A stretch of DNA of 64,000 nt from Flavobacterium lutivivi (GCF_014642275.1 NZ_BMIM01000001.1:434001-498000), one strand, 5' to 3'. Positions 1 to 8,262 are shown, counted from the stretch's first letter. The notes: generated by a model not told the origin, from the sequence alone. Program-made: numbers and translations.

Positions 1-339
1 AGTTGATGGAAGTGTTTCTACTGTGTGTCCCATTTTTACAAGTGCAATTCCCCATGCAGATAATGCGCCTTTCCAGTAATTTTCTGGCGTTGTTGTAGTT
101 ATAGTGTTTTGTAATGGTGTTGGATATCTTTGTGGCGAAGTATCAGCATCAAGAACCCAATCAGCATTACCAGCTGTTTCCGCTTTTTTTGCATCAAAAA
201 GGAATTTTTTTGGTGTTACAATTGCATTAACTGTGGCACTTTTTGATGAACTTGTATTGTCATAAGTATTTTCAGTTTCACACGAAACAAGAAAACTCAG
301 CCCTAATAGGAGAGCTACAGAAATTTTAATTTTTTTCAT
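1..339 (-). CDS. Putative lipoprotein, N-terminal fragment
   Basis: The reading frame is open from an ATG at 339 to the left edge of the window, so only the first 113 residues are present. The N-terminus is a lipoprotein signal peptide with a hydrophobic stretch ending in the lipobox LVSC, followed by a Ser/Thr-rich spacer. The mature part begins with FLFDAKKAETAGNADWVLDA. From memory, similar starts (FDA...ETAGNADW) occur in secreted Bacteroidota proteins annotated as hydrolases, but I cannot assign an activity from this fragment. It reads leftward, away from the DUF2892 gene. Confidence 0.75.
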   Translation of the reverse strand, partial: MKKIKISVALLLGLSFLVSCETENTYDNTSSSKSATVNAIVTPKKFLFDAKKAETAGNADWVLDADTSPQRYPTPLQNTITTTTPENYWKGALSAWGIALVKMGHTVETLPST

Positions 340-387
340 ATTTGGTTTGGTTAAAAAACGTCTACAATTAAACAATTAAAAATAAAA

Positions 388-412
388 AATCCCTAAGCAA
401 TTAGGGATTTTT
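388..412 (-). terminator. Rho-independent terminator downstream of the DUF2892 gene
   Basis: A perfect 9-bp stem (AATCCCTAA / TTAGGGATT) around a GCAA tetraloop lies just past the DUF2892 stop codon, with an A/T-rich tail on both sides that becomes a U-tract on the minus strand. Confidence 0.8.
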
Positions 413-417
413 TTTAA

Positions 418-624
418 CTATTTTTTTGTAGAGCAAGTATTGATGCCCAAAACAGGGTAGAGTGGACAAAAACTTACCAAACTTGTTAGAATAAAAACAA
501 TTCCAAAAACTAAAGCTACATATCCCAATGTGCCTGTCAATGTTCCGCTGTAGAACAAATAGATTAAAACAATTGCTAAAATCACTCTGATAATTCTATC
601 AGCATTTCCCATATTTTTTTTCAT
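418..624 (-). CDS. DUF2892 family small membrane protein
   Basis: This 68-residue protein has two predicted membrane helices (about residues 12-28 and 33-50) and a short cysteine-containing tail. The opening MKKNMGNADRIIRVILA and the FCPLYPVLGINTC segment match the DUF2892 (YgaP-like membrane part) family. It lies in the inner membrane; no reaction is known. The Cys in FCPLY and the C-terminal Cys are typical of the family and might bind metal or react with sulfur, which is inference. It lies downstream of a Crp/Fnr regulator gene on the same strand, with a gap of 69 bp, and is followed by a strong terminator. Confidence 0.85.
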   Translation of the reverse strand: MKKNMGNADRIIRVILAIVLIYLFYSGTLTGTLGYVALVFGIVFILTSLVSFCPLYPVLGINTCSTKK

Positions 625-693
625 GACTTAAAAGTTTTATGATTTATATAGTACAAATTTATTGGTGTTTTATAAATTAAGCAGTGACTTTAG

Positions 694-1326
694 TCACAAG
701 TCCAATATTTCTATAGTAGTTGTGTTTTGTTTTAATTTTCCATCAGCTTCCATTTTTTTAATTATCCTGCTAATAACTTCACGCGCTGTTCCAAGTTCAC
801 TAGCTATTTGCCTGTGAGATATTTTAATAGGATTGCTATTTGTAACGTTTGCTTTATCTTTTAAGTATTGAAAAACTCTCTTATCAAGTTTGTCAAAAAG
901 AAGTGAATTAATTGTTTCTAATAAATCAGTGTAACGTAAATTGTATTGATAAAAAAATAAAGAATTAAAATCAGGGAATTGAGTTGTCCAAAATCGAAGT
1001 TTATCAGCGGGTATTAGTAGTAGATGACTTTCTTCTTCTGTTACTGCATAAATTATACTTGGTAGTTGATTTATTCCCGCCGAAAAAGACATAATACAAC
1101 TCTCATTGGGTTTTATATAATACAAAAGAAGTTCTTTATCTTCATGTCGTGTAAATACTTTTATTACTCCTTTGAGCACAAGCGGGATAACCTTTACATG
1201 TTGTCCTACTCTAAGAAGTTCTGTGTCTTTTGGGATAGTTTTTTCTATGCCATGAGTAATTATTTCTGAAATTAATTCAGATTTAAAATGAGGAAATTGT
1301 TGTTTTATTTGAGTTGAAAGACTCAT
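694..1326 (-). CDS. Crp/Fnr family transcriptional regulator
   Basis: The 210-residue protein has an N-terminal cyclic-nucleotide-binding-like beta-barrel (about residues 25-115), a long dimerisation helix, and a C-terminal winged helix (about 165-200) with the recognition stretch RQIASELGTAREVISRIIKK. It does not carry an Fnr-type N-terminal cysteine cluster, so an iron-sulfur sensor is unlikely; the effector is unknown. Its start codon overlaps the stop of the DUF1456 gene by one base (TAATG), indicating translational coupling. The downstream DUF2892 gene is a plausible regulatory target, as inferred from proximity. Confidence 0.9.
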   Translation of the reverse strand: MSLSTQIKQQFPHFKSELISEIITHGIEKTIPKDTELLRVGQHVKVIPLVLKGVIKVFTRHEDKELLLYYIKPNESCIMSFSAGINQLPSIIYAVTEEESHLLLIPADKLRFWTTQFPDFNSLFFYQYNLRYTDLLETINSLLFDKLDKRVFQYLKDKANVTNSNPIKISHRQIASELGTAREVISRIIKKMEADGKLKQNTTTIEILDL

Positions 1327-1751
1327 TAATTACTTCGTTTGTTTTTCCCATTTTTATACTGAACTTTTTCTACAATTTCAGTTTTCTTAATAGGTTTTTT
1401 GGGTTTGAATTTTGGTTTTGATGCTTCAGTCTTTTTTGTGCTATCTTTTGCTTCAGTTTTAAATTTTGAAACATTTTTTTGTTTTACTTCAGCTTGATTT
1501 TTTTTGATAACATCAATTGCTTGTTTCGGATTTTCTTTAGTTCCTCGCAAGTGTATCACAAGACCATTTAAAAAATTCCTCAATATTTGATCTCCACATT
1601 CTACATATTTTGGATGGTCAGCATTTCGGAAAAAATTTCCAATTTCGCCTTTTGAAATCCTAAAGTCAACAAGTTGTAATATTTCAACTATTTGATCATC
1701 TCTAAGCTGAAGCGCAACTCTTAATTTTTTAAAAATATCATTGTTGTTCAT
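1326..1751 (-). CDS. DUF1456 family protein (YehS-like)
   Basis: The 141-residue protein starts with two repeats of the DUF1456 fold (residues 1-70), recognisable from NNDIFKKLRVALQLRDDQIVEI and the following ISKGEIGNFFRN. The C-terminal half (about 75-141) is a low-complexity Lys-rich tail with KPKFKPKKPIKK, probably disordered and nucleic-acid binding, longer than in enterobacterial YehS. The function of the family is not established. It sits between an esterase gene (12-bp gap upstream) and the Crp-family gene that it overlaps, so the three are likely co-transcribed. Confidence 0.85.
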   Translation of the reverse strand: MNNNDIFKKLRVALQLRDDQIVEILQLVDFRISKGEIGNFFRNADHPKYVECGDQILRNFLNGLVIHLRGTKENPKQAIDVIKKNQAEVKQKNVSKFKTEAKDSTKKTEASKPKFKPKKPIKKTEIVEKVQYKNGKNKRSN

Positions 1752-1763
1752 ATGTTCATATTT

Positions 1764-2588
1764 CTAGAATAGCCAAAGATACGCTTTTTTAAAGCTTTCT
1801 CGCCACAGTTTTTCATTATGTTGACCTCCTTTTACTATTGTTTTTTTATTAAGTTTTTTACATTCACATCTTTTGGTGTTAACCCAATGGATAACGTTTT
1901 CCATATCTGGTATTACATCTGCGTCGCCTTCATTATCACCACATAGAAAATATATTTTGGTATTAAACTCCTGTGTGTTTTCCATTAGCTTTTTCAATTC
2001 GTCACGACCAAACCAAAACGATGGAGAGAAGCAACCTACTTTTCCAAACACATTTGGATATTTCAATGCAGCATAAAAAGAGACCAAACCACCAAGAGAA
2101 CTACCAAAAATAGCAGTGTTTTTTGCACTAGTTTTAGTTCTATATTTTTTGTCAATTTCTGGTTTTAGAGTTTGTACAATAAAATCCAGGTATTGATTGG
2201 CTTTTCCTCCGCCATATTTTGGATGTGCAAATGGCGTTAATTCATCAATACGCTTTTCTCCTCCATGTTCTATGCCTACTACAATTACCTTCGCATTTAT
2301 GCTGTCTAGGGTTTCATCTACATTCCATTCGCCTACATAAGAAGTTGTTGCATCAAATAAATTTTGCCCATCATGCATATAAATTACAGGATATTTTTTT
2401 GTAGTAGTATTGTAATCCTTTGGTAGATAAATCCAGATTTTCTTTTTTGAATTGAGTTGTGGAGCATCTATTTCAAAAGTTGTAACTTGTTTGCTAGCAG
2501 TACTTTTTTGAGAAAAAAGAAGGTTTATATTGAAAACGAAAATCAGTGTGATAATATATTTCACTTGGTAATTTTTTAATTTTAACAA
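1764..2588 (-). CDS. Secreted alpha/beta-hydrolase, putative esterase (Esterase D / IroE-type)
   Basis: The 274-residue protein has an N-terminal signal peptide (hydrophobic residues 10-26, ending LLFSQ). The rest matches the putative esterase family PF00756: the HDGQNLFD motif near residue 72, the nucleophile elbow GSSLGG at 162-167 with Ser164, a probable acid near GDNEGD (about 218) and His257 in GGQHNEKLW. Members hydrolyse carboxylic esters, including siderophore and acyl esters; the substrate here is unknown. It is the first gene of a probable leftward run with DUF1456 and Crp. The divergent TerB-like gene starts 33 bp away. Confidence 0.85.
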   Translation of the reverse strand: MLKLKNYQVKYIITLIFVFNINLLFSQKSTASKQVTTFEIDAPQLNSKKKIWIYLPKDYNTTTKKYPVIYMHDGQNLFDATTSYVGEWNVDETLDSINAKVIVVGIEHGGEKRIDELTPFAHPKYGGGKANQYLDFIVQTLKPEIDKKYRTKTSAKNTAIFGSSLGGLVSFYAALKYPNVFGKVGCFSPSFWFGRDELKKLMENTQEFNTKIYFLCGDNEGDADVIPDMENVIHWVNTKRCECKKLNKKTIVKGGQHNEKLWRESFKKAYLWLF

Positions 2589-2620
2589 AAAATTTTATTT
2601 TAGCTAAAAATACTAATTCG

Positions 2621-3022
2621 ATGAGTAACTACGAAGAAAAAATAGCTTTATTATCTGATATGATTGCTTTTGCCATTGTTGATGGCGAATTGCACGAAAG
2701 AGAATACATGTTTTTATCATTGATTGCTGTCGAATTGGGGATTGATAAAAACAAACTCAATAAACTTTTTCATGAGGAAAACAGGAGTGAAGTCATCAAA
2801 AGCGAATTTGAAAGAATTCAGCAATTTTACAGATTGGCTTTATTAATGCACTGTGATGGTGTGCTTCATGAGCGTGAACAAATAAAAATTCACGAAATAG
2901 GAATCAACATGGGTTTAAATCCTCACGCTATAAAACGAGTATTGAAAGCTATGGAAACTTCCCCAACAAAAATGGTTTCACCAGAATACTTGCTTGAGGT
3001 TTTTCAGGAGCAACATAACTGA
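2621..3022 (+). CDS. TerB-like domain protein
   Basis: The 133-residue soluble protein is all helical and shows the two acidic helical repeats of the TerB-like family (COG3793-type): AFAIVDGELHEREYMFL at 17-33 and LLMHCDGVLHEREQIKI at 75-91. The DGELHERE / DGVLHERE pair gives the acidic sites thought to bind metal in TerB. No other tellurite-resistance gene is nearby, so a stress role cannot be deduced from context. In many flavobacteria this family is annotated simply as TerB family protein. Confidence 0.8.
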   Translation: MSNYEEKIALLSDMIAFAIVDGELHEREYMFLSLIAVELGIDKNKLNKLFHEENRSEVIKSEFERIQQFYRLALLMHCDGVLHEREQIKIHEIGINMGLNPHAIKRVLKAMETSPTKMVSPEYLLEVFQEQHN

Positions 3023-3094
3023 AAATTAGTCAGTTAAAGAATTGTTAAACAAGTCAATTTTTCATTTTTCCTTTTAAGAATTTCATTTCTAAAT

Positions 3095-3105
3095 GTCAAA
3101 ATGAC
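3095..3105. promoter_or_regulatory. Short inverted repeat upstream of hsp20
   Basis: GTCA-AAA-TGAC forms a small dyad about 78 bp upstream of the hsp20 start codon. It could be an operator for a stress regulator, but the same 11-mer also occurs within the dispersed repeats at 50882 and 51058, so it is weak evidence for a specific site. Confidence 0.3.
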
Positions 3106-3182
3106 CTAGAATGGCCATTGGTATATAATTTGTTTTTTGGTAAGACGTAAACATAAAATGTCTAATTTAAAAACATATTATT

Positions 3183-3614
3183 ATGAACTTAATAAAAAGA
3201 AACACAGTGCCATTTCCATCAATTATTGATGAATTTTTAAAACCAGATTTTTTTGGAGGAATTCAAAATTTTGGAGCCAATGTTCCAGCAGTGAATATTA
3301 GAGAAAGCGAAACTGAATTTGCTGTTGAACTTGCTGCACCAGGAAAAAGAAAAGAAGATTTCATCATTGATTTAGATGATAATGTGCTAACAATTTCATC
3401 GGAAACAAAAACGGACAACGAACAAAAAGACGAAAAAGGAAAATATACTCGAAGAGAGTTTAGTTATTCTTCTTTCAAACGCTCTTTTTCACTTCCAGAA
3501 ACGGTAAACGAAGATGAAATCAAGGCTTCTTATGAAAATGGCGTTTTGCATGTAACCATGCCAAAAAAAGAAGAGGCTTTGCCAAAGCCTAAAAGAATGA
3601 TTGAAATAGGTTAA
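3183..3614 (+). CDS. Small heat shock protein, Hsp20/alpha-crystallin family
   Basis: The 143-residue protein has the alpha-crystallin domain at about residues 38-128. Visible hallmarks are the N-terminal FGANVPAVNIRESE, VELAAPGKRKEDF, the SYSSFKRSFSLPETVN segment with the GVLHVTMPKK strand near 119-128, and a C-terminal extension with an I-x-I-like KRMIEIG. It acts as an ATP-independent holdase in the cytoplasm. It stands alone with its own upstream region, and a convergent terminator follows. Confidence 0.95.
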   Translation: MNLIKRNTVPFPSIIDEFLKPDFFGGIQNFGANVPAVNIRESETEFAVELAAPGKRKEDFIIDLDDNVLTISSETKTDNEQKDEKGKYTRREFSYSSFKRSFSLPETVNEDEIKASYENGVLHVTMPKKEEALPKPKRMIEIG

Positions 3615-3634
3615 TTGTTTTGGTTTTTAGTTGT

Positions 3635-3660
3635 AAAAGCATCCATTTTTGGGTGCTTTT
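3635..3660. terminator. Bidirectional terminator between hsp20 and thioesterase gene
   Basis: A stem pairing AAAAGCATCC with GGGTGCTTTT (one G-U pair) around ATTTTT lies between two convergent genes, with T-rich sequence on both sides. Confidence 0.8.
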
Positions 3661-4101
3661 TTATTTATACCCAATTTCTTCACCAAGCATAATACCGCTT
3701 TTCATAAAGTTTCCGCTGCCACGAGCAACTTCACGATTTTTTTCGTCATACAGAATAGCATCAGCGATGAAAAGGTTTTTTGAAGCAAATTTTAATTCGC
3801 CATTGGCGGTTATTTTACCCGATTTTACAGGACGAAGAATTTGAATATTGAACGATGTAGTATAAACAAAACTATCGGTAACGACTGAGTTTACTGCAAA
3901 ATAAGCCGCATCATCAAGCATTTTAAAATAAACCGAACCATGTAGCGAATTACCCGCATGAAAATACCTTTCATCTACTTGCATCGTTATAGTTGCCGAT
4001 TTCTCATTAACAACAATTGCAACGCTTTTATATATCTCTTGATTTATCTTTCCTGATAAATACATGTTTTCGAGTTTGGTAAAATGGGTTGGGTTGGGCA
4101 T
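3661..4101 (-). CDS. Hotdog-fold thioesterase, PaaI-like
   Basis: The 146-residue protein has a single hotdog domain. The segment HAGNSLHGSVYFKMLDDAAYFAVNS (about 47-71) matches the PaaI/YiiD-type active-site region, with His and Asp residues of the long central helix, and FNIQILRPVKSGKITANGEL is the following strand. Members hydrolyse acyl-CoA or aryl-CoA thioesters; the substrate cannot be deduced. The 5' leader contains one copy of the 56-bp dispersed repeat, including a TAACTTTG -7-like box. Confidence 0.85.
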   Translation of the reverse strand: MPNPTHFTKLENMYLSGKINQEIYKSVAIVVNEKSATITMQVDERYFHAGNSLHGSVYFKMLDDAAYFAVNSVVTDSFVYTTSFNIQILRPVKSGKITANGELKFASKNLFIADAILYDEKNREVARGSGNFMKSGIMLGEEIGYK

Positions 4102-4115
4102 GGTTTTATTTATGA

Positions 4116-4171
4116 TTTACACCTGACAGATTTTCAAAACCTGACAGGTGTGGTTTATGCAAAGTTATGAG
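4116..4171. repeat. Dispersed 56-bp repeat, copy A
   Basis: It is 55/56 identical to 8193-8248. The element has outer inverted ends ACACC/GGTGT and an internal direct repeat CCTGACAG, followed by a CAAAGTTA box that reads TAACTTTG on the minus strand, i.e. a Bacteroidota -7 element. Homology between the copies continues downstream as a run of T followed by GCACGGATTGTA (to about 4197). Confidence 0.85.
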
Positions 4172-4300
4172 ATTTTATCTTTTTTTGCACGGATTGTAGC
4201 GAAGGCTTTAGCCTAATTGACGAACTAAATCATCGCTACATAGATAAATTTAACTTCATAATTTTTAGAAGCTTTTGCGTCTTTTTTTGAATGGATAACT

Positions 4301-5665
4301 TTAAAAAACAGGAATTAACCCACAACCACCACAATTACCACACGAATTGGTATGCGTAGTGGTTTCTACTAATTTTTTCCCAGTAGTGTATTCATAATCG
4401 GCTACCGTTCTTTTGTAAGAGTTTGAGATATAACCTTTACCATTGCAATGATTGCATGATTTTGTTTTGATTATTTTTTGGTAAAGCGAAGTGTTTTCGA
4501 GATTATCAATTTTTTCATATACTTCCATTTTGAGTTTCGGATTGTCATTTAAAGCTATCATTTGTAGCAAATTGCCCTCATAAATTGGTTTGTATTCTAC
4601 AACATGATAAATCCCTTTAGTTTTAGTATTATAATAGGTATAACCCTGAAAATTAGAAGCACGTCTTTTTAAAACGTTTTCCGGAAGATTAAAAATTCTT
4701 TCCTCTTCCGCCAAAGTTTGACTCTTTTGTAATTCATTTGATTTGGCTATTTCATTTGCCTTTTCATTGGTGTTTGTCAATTCGAAGGATTCTATCATTT
4801 GACCATTTTTGATAGCATATGTATTGATAAAGCTCAAATAATATCCGTCTTTAACTTTTTTATGTTCAAGCATTTTAACGGTTTCCGGATTGTCATAGGT
4901 TGGCAAAAGGCGTTGCGCATATGAAGAGATATTTTCCTCGTTGGGATAGTAAGTTTTTATTTTTAATTCTGAATTGTCTGTCTTTTTTACCGTAATTTCA
5001 TTTTTGTTGTAGATAATGAAATAACCGTTTTTTGAGTAATATAAATCACGATAGACATTAACAGGATTGGAATTTTTTTCGAAAAACTTTTTAGATTCTA
5101 CATCATAATGACTGGCATTGTCAAAATCATTCAAATCATTTCCTTTCTTTTTAACTGCATAAATTTTCTTGCCAGATTCGAATACTCCCATTGTATTTAT
5201 CTTTTCAAAAATTATTTCGGATTGAAAATTTTTAGGATCAACTAATGCCACTTTATTAGCATTTTTTTTGTCAAAATTGTACTCAATTACAGCGATTCTT
5301 CCGTCGAAAGTGAATTTGTATTCGTCATAATTCCATCTTGTCACCTGAAAATTATTCAAGTTAACTAAATTTCGAACACCCATATTATCTCTGATTAGGA
5401 TAAAATTCAAATCAGGATCAGCTGTCGTGAAAAACGAATAAAACTTTTTATACGGTACACCAAAGTCGGCAGTTTTTTTAATCCAAATTGGTTTTTTAGT
5501 AGTAACATCCCACAAAATAGTTTCTGCGGTTGAGATGGTCAGACACTTATTTCCGTCTTTACTAAAAAAAGCATCTTGAACCCAATCACTTGGAGTATGC
5601 GCTCCATTTTGAGAATATAGTAACATTGTCCAAATTATTGTAGCACAGAGAAGTAACTTTTTCAT
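4301..5665 (-). CDS. Secreted protein with propeller-like N-terminus and C-terminal DnaJ-type cysteine motif
   Basis: I chose the ATG at 5665 because it begins a good signal peptide (MKKLLLCATIIWTMLLYSQ); an upstream in-frame ATG at 5752 would precede it with 29 unrelated residues. The protein is about 454 residues. The N-terminal part (FFSKDGNKCLTISTAETILWDV) resembles a WD40/propeller blade. The C-terminus has CNHCNGKGY and, after about 30 residues, CGNCGGCGL, a pair of CxxCxGxG-like motifs as in the DnaJ zinc-binding domain. Such a motif on an exported protein is unusual. The function is unknown. It stands alone between repeat copy A and a T9SS protein gene. Confidence 0.7.
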   Translation of the reverse strand: MKKLLLCATIIWTMLLYSQNGAHTPSDWVQDAFFSKDGNKCLTISTAETILWDVTTKKPIWIKKTADFGVPYKKFYSFFTTADPDLNFILIRDNMGVRNLVNLNNFQVTRWNYDEYKFTFDGRIAVIEYNFDKKNANKVALVDPKNFQSEIIFEKINTMGVFESGKKIYAVKKKGNDLNDFDNASHYDVESKKFFEKNSNPVNVYRDLYYSKNGYFIIYNKNEITVKKTDNSELKIKTYYPNEENISSYAQRLLPTYDNPETVKMLEHKKVKDGYYLSFINTYAIKNGQMIESFELTNTNEKANEIAKSNELQKSQTLAEEERIFNLPENVLKRRASNFQGYTYYNTKTKGIYHVVEYKPIYEGNLLQMIALNDNPKLKMEVYEKIDNLENTSLYQKIIKTKSCNHCNGKGYISNSYKRTVADYEYTTGKKLVETTTHTNSCGNCGGCGLIPVF

Positions 5666-5862
5666 AATCGTAGCTTTAATAAAGTAAATATATAAATAAC
5701 TAGAATATATTGAAATACGTAAAAGCCTTATTTTACAATTTTGTCTTTGCAAAGCATCGGTTTTGTTTTTTAGTCACCAAAACAAATTTGCATAACCTTT
5801 GCTTTGTATTTTTAATACGCTAACTAGCAACTTGAGTTAAATAATAAATAGATAGTTTTAAC

Positions 5863-7389
5863 TTAATTTGATTTTATGAATTTTAATGGATTTATCTTAT
5901 TGTTTTTAAATTGAATAAAGTAAATACCTTCTTCTAAATCAGAAACATTTATTGTGTTTTGCTGATTTGATAGGGCTTGTCTTTTAACAATTTTTCCTGT
6001 GAAGTCTATTAAAGTGATTTCGTCATCAGCGTTTTCTTTATAATCAATAGTTAGAATATCTACAACAGGATTGGGATATATTTTATAAGTTTTTGAAGTG
6101 AAATTTTCGGAGCCTAAATTATTTTCAATTTTACCTGTTACTACATCCCAATTCCCTAAACTTGTTAAAGACAAAGCATCAAAAGTTGCAGTAGCGTTAA
6201 AACTTCCAGTAAAATAAGTAGCTCCATTATAATATGATATTCCGCTTCCTTCATCATTTGCAACACTTGCGTATATTTTTCCCCAAACTAAGCTTCCATT
6301 ATTATTCATAGTTCCTAAGAAAATATCTAATCCTCCTTTTTGAGTCAGAACATTTGTGTCGATAGTTACATTTCCGCTTGTTGTACTAATAAAATGAATA
6401 TTTGTTCCATCATGAAAAATATCTGCTTCTTCATCATTTCCTTGACCACTAATTTGTTTTGTCCAGATATAGTTTCCGTTTTCATCGACTTTTGAAATGA
6501 AAGCATCAGTTCCAACGGCAGTTAAATTAGTACTTCCAAATGTGACTGTGTCGTTAAATCTTCCCGTTAGTAATAAATTTCCACTATTATCTGAAATGAT
6601 TTTTGCAGCCAAATCAAAACCAGTCCCGCCAGTTTTGTTAACCCAAATGTTATTCCCAGACGAGTCATATTTAGCAATATAAATATCTGCATTCCCGTTA
6701 CTGATAACTGAATTAGATCCAAAACTTGCGGTATTTCTGAAATAACCAGTAGTAAAAATATCTCCTGAAGAAGAAGCGTAGATTGCGTATCCTTTATCTA
6801 ACCCAGTTCCTCCAGCGGTTTTTGCCCATTGTAAAACACCGCTAGAATTATATTTTGCGATGAAAATATCCCAACTAAAGTCAGTTTCATTAGTATTTAA
6901 TAAAATTGTTGAACCAAAATTTGCATTACCTGAATAAAAACCTGTAACGTATACATCATTTCCTACTGCATATACATCTTGTATACCCACTGAACCGAAT
7001 GTAGAACTAGTGAATAGGGTGTTATTCCAAACAACGTTTCCGTTTAAATCAATTTTTTGTAAAGACGAATTAAAATTGCTAAAAAGATAAAGATTAGAAT
7101 TTCCATCATATGTAACACCGCTTTCTCCAACACCATTTATTGCCCAAATTAAATCTCCGTTTGAATTATATTTTACACAATAGTTATTGGATGGATTGGT
7201 AATCGTTGTTGTTTCAAAAGTTACTGTGTTTAAGTAGCTACCTGTAACATACACATTTCCTGTATTGTCTTGTGCAATATCATTACCTCTTTCGTTATTA
7301 GCTGATTTTCCTTGTCTGACCCATAATGAGTTTTGAGAGAAAAGCATTGATGAGAAAAGAAATAGTAAAAGAGTAATTTTTGTATTCAT
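5863..7389 (-). CDS. T9SS type A sorting-domain protein with SBBP-type propeller repeats
   Basis: I chose the ATG at 7389, which begins a signal peptide (MNTKITLLLFLFSSMLFSQ); the frame extends 13 codons further upstream. The 508-residue protein is built from repeats of the form DIYIAKYDSSGNNIWVNKTG with GG.G.D / GF.D spacing, the SBBP beta-propeller pattern. The last 80 residues, from YPNPVVDILTIDY to the lysine/asparagine-rich end, form the type A C-terminal sorting domain recognised by the type IX secretion system. It is therefore predicted to be exported and surface-attached or released. No partner gene is adjacent. Confidence 0.9.
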   Translation of the reverse strand: MNTKITLLLFLFSSMLFSQNSLWVRQGKSANNERGNDIAQDNTGNVYVTGSYLNTVTFETTTITNPSNNYCVKYNSNGDLIWAINGVGESGVTYDGNSNLYLFSNFNSSLQKIDLNGNVVWNNTLFTSSTFGSVGIQDVYAVGNDVYVTGFYSGNANFGSTILLNTNETDFSWDIFIAKYNSSGVLQWAKTAGGTGLDKGYAIYASSSGDIFTTGYFRNTASFGSNSVISNGNADIYIAKYDSSGNNIWVNKTGGTGFDLAAKIISDNSGNLLLTGRFNDTVTFGSTNLTAVGTDAFISKVDENGNYIWTKQISGQGNDEEADIFHDGTNIHFISTTSGNVTIDTNVLTQKGGLDIFLGTMNNNGSLVWGKIYASVANDEGSGISYYNGATYFTGSFNATATFDALSLTSLGNWDVVTGKIENNLGSENFTSKTYKIYPNPVVDILTIDYKENADDEITLIDFTGKIVKRQALSNQQNTINVSDLEEGIYFIQFKNNKINPLKFIKSN

Positions 7390-7412
7390 AATAAATTGAT
7401 TTGAATTTATTA

Positions 7413-7420
7413 CAAATTTA
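7413..7420 (-). promoter_or_regulatory. -7 box for the T9SS propeller gene
   Basis: TAAATTTG on the minus strand matches TAnnTTTG exactly, 24 bp upstream of the chosen ATG at 7389. This supports the shorter start, since the longer frame would begin upstream of the transcript. No clear -33 TTTG is seen. Confidence 0.5.
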
Positions 7421-7594
7421 TTCACCAAATGCTTTTGAAAAAATACGTAAAATGTCGTATTTTATATTTTTTGTAACGCTTTTATCTCATTACGTAACTT
7501 GACTGTGAGCATAAAATCTAAATACTTCAGAGGCTTTTTTTATTACAAAAAGTACCGAATTGACGAAGTAAATCCGCACTGTAGAGTTTTACAT

Positions 7595-8155
7595 TTATTT
7601 GAGTTCTGAAAGTATCATTTTTTTTTGTTTTAAGGTATTCTTTATAGCTTTTTCTCTCACTTTTGGATCATTGCTATTGATCAATTCAAAATATTCAGTT
7701 GGAACAACTTGCCAAGACAATCCATATTTATCTTTACACCAGCCACAAGAACTTTCTTTGCCACCATTTGCTGTCAAAGCTGCCCAATAATAATCGACTT
7801 CTGCTTGGTCTTTGCAATTAATAACAAACGAAACAGATTCGTTAAATTTAAAAAATGGACCAGCTGCTAAAATGCTTAATTCCATACCTTGAATTTCTAT
7901 AACTGCCGTTTCAAAATCTCCTCCGCCAGCTTCTGGTGGGTTTTTATAGTGATGATGCTCTTTTAGTTTGCCGTCTTTAAAAATGGATAAATAGTAATCT
8001 GCGACTGCCTTTGCATCTGTTGTTTCTACCCAAAGACAAGGTGTTATTTTTTGGGTTTTATCCATCGTTTTTGGTTTATTATTGTTGCAAGATGTTGTAA
8101 ATAGTGTTACCGTAATTAGTGTTACTGATAATAAGATAGATTTACAGTTCTTCAT
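7595..8155 (-). CDS. VOC family (PhnB-like) domain lipoprotein
   Basis: The protein is 186 residues. Residues 1-23 are a lipoprotein signal (LFTTSC lipobox). From residue 35, ITPCLWVETTDAKAVADYYLSIF and the later SFVINCKDQAEVDYYWAAL and CGWCKDKYGLSWQVVP give the PhnB/3-demethylubiquinone methyltransferase-like VOC fold (PF06983). Such domains are normally cytoplasmic; a lipid anchor places this one in the envelope. Its reaction is unknown. Two cytoplasmic relatives lie at 51145 and 59106. Repeat copy B lies in its 5' region. Confidence 0.85.
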   Translation of the reverse strand: MKNCKSILLSVTLITVTLFTTSCNNNKPKTMDKTQKITPCLWVETTDAKAVADYYLSIFKDGKLKEHHHYKNPPEAGGGDFETAVIEIQGMELSILAAGPFFKFNESVSFVINCKDQAEVDYYWAALTANGGKESSCGWCKDKYGLSWQVVPTEYFELINSNDPKVREKAIKNTLKQKKMILSELK

Positions 8156-8192
8156 TTTTTATTTTTTTGAAGTGAATACTAATTACTTTTTT

Positions 8193-8248
8193 TTTACACC
8201 TGACAGATTTTCAAAACCTGACAGGTGTGGTTTATACAAAGTTATGAG
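8193..8248. repeat. Dispersed 56-bp repeat, copy B
   Basis: It is 55/56 identical to copy A at 4116-4171, including the TAACTTTG box on the minus strand at 8237-8244. It lies between the VOC lipoprotein start and the 3' end of the PLD/HA gene. Confidence 0.85.
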
Positions 8249-8262
8249 GTTTTTAGTTTTTT

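Noticed and set aside
694-1326. Iron-sulfur Fnr-type sensing by the Crp-family regulator
   Set aside because: No N-terminal cysteine cluster is present in the sequence.
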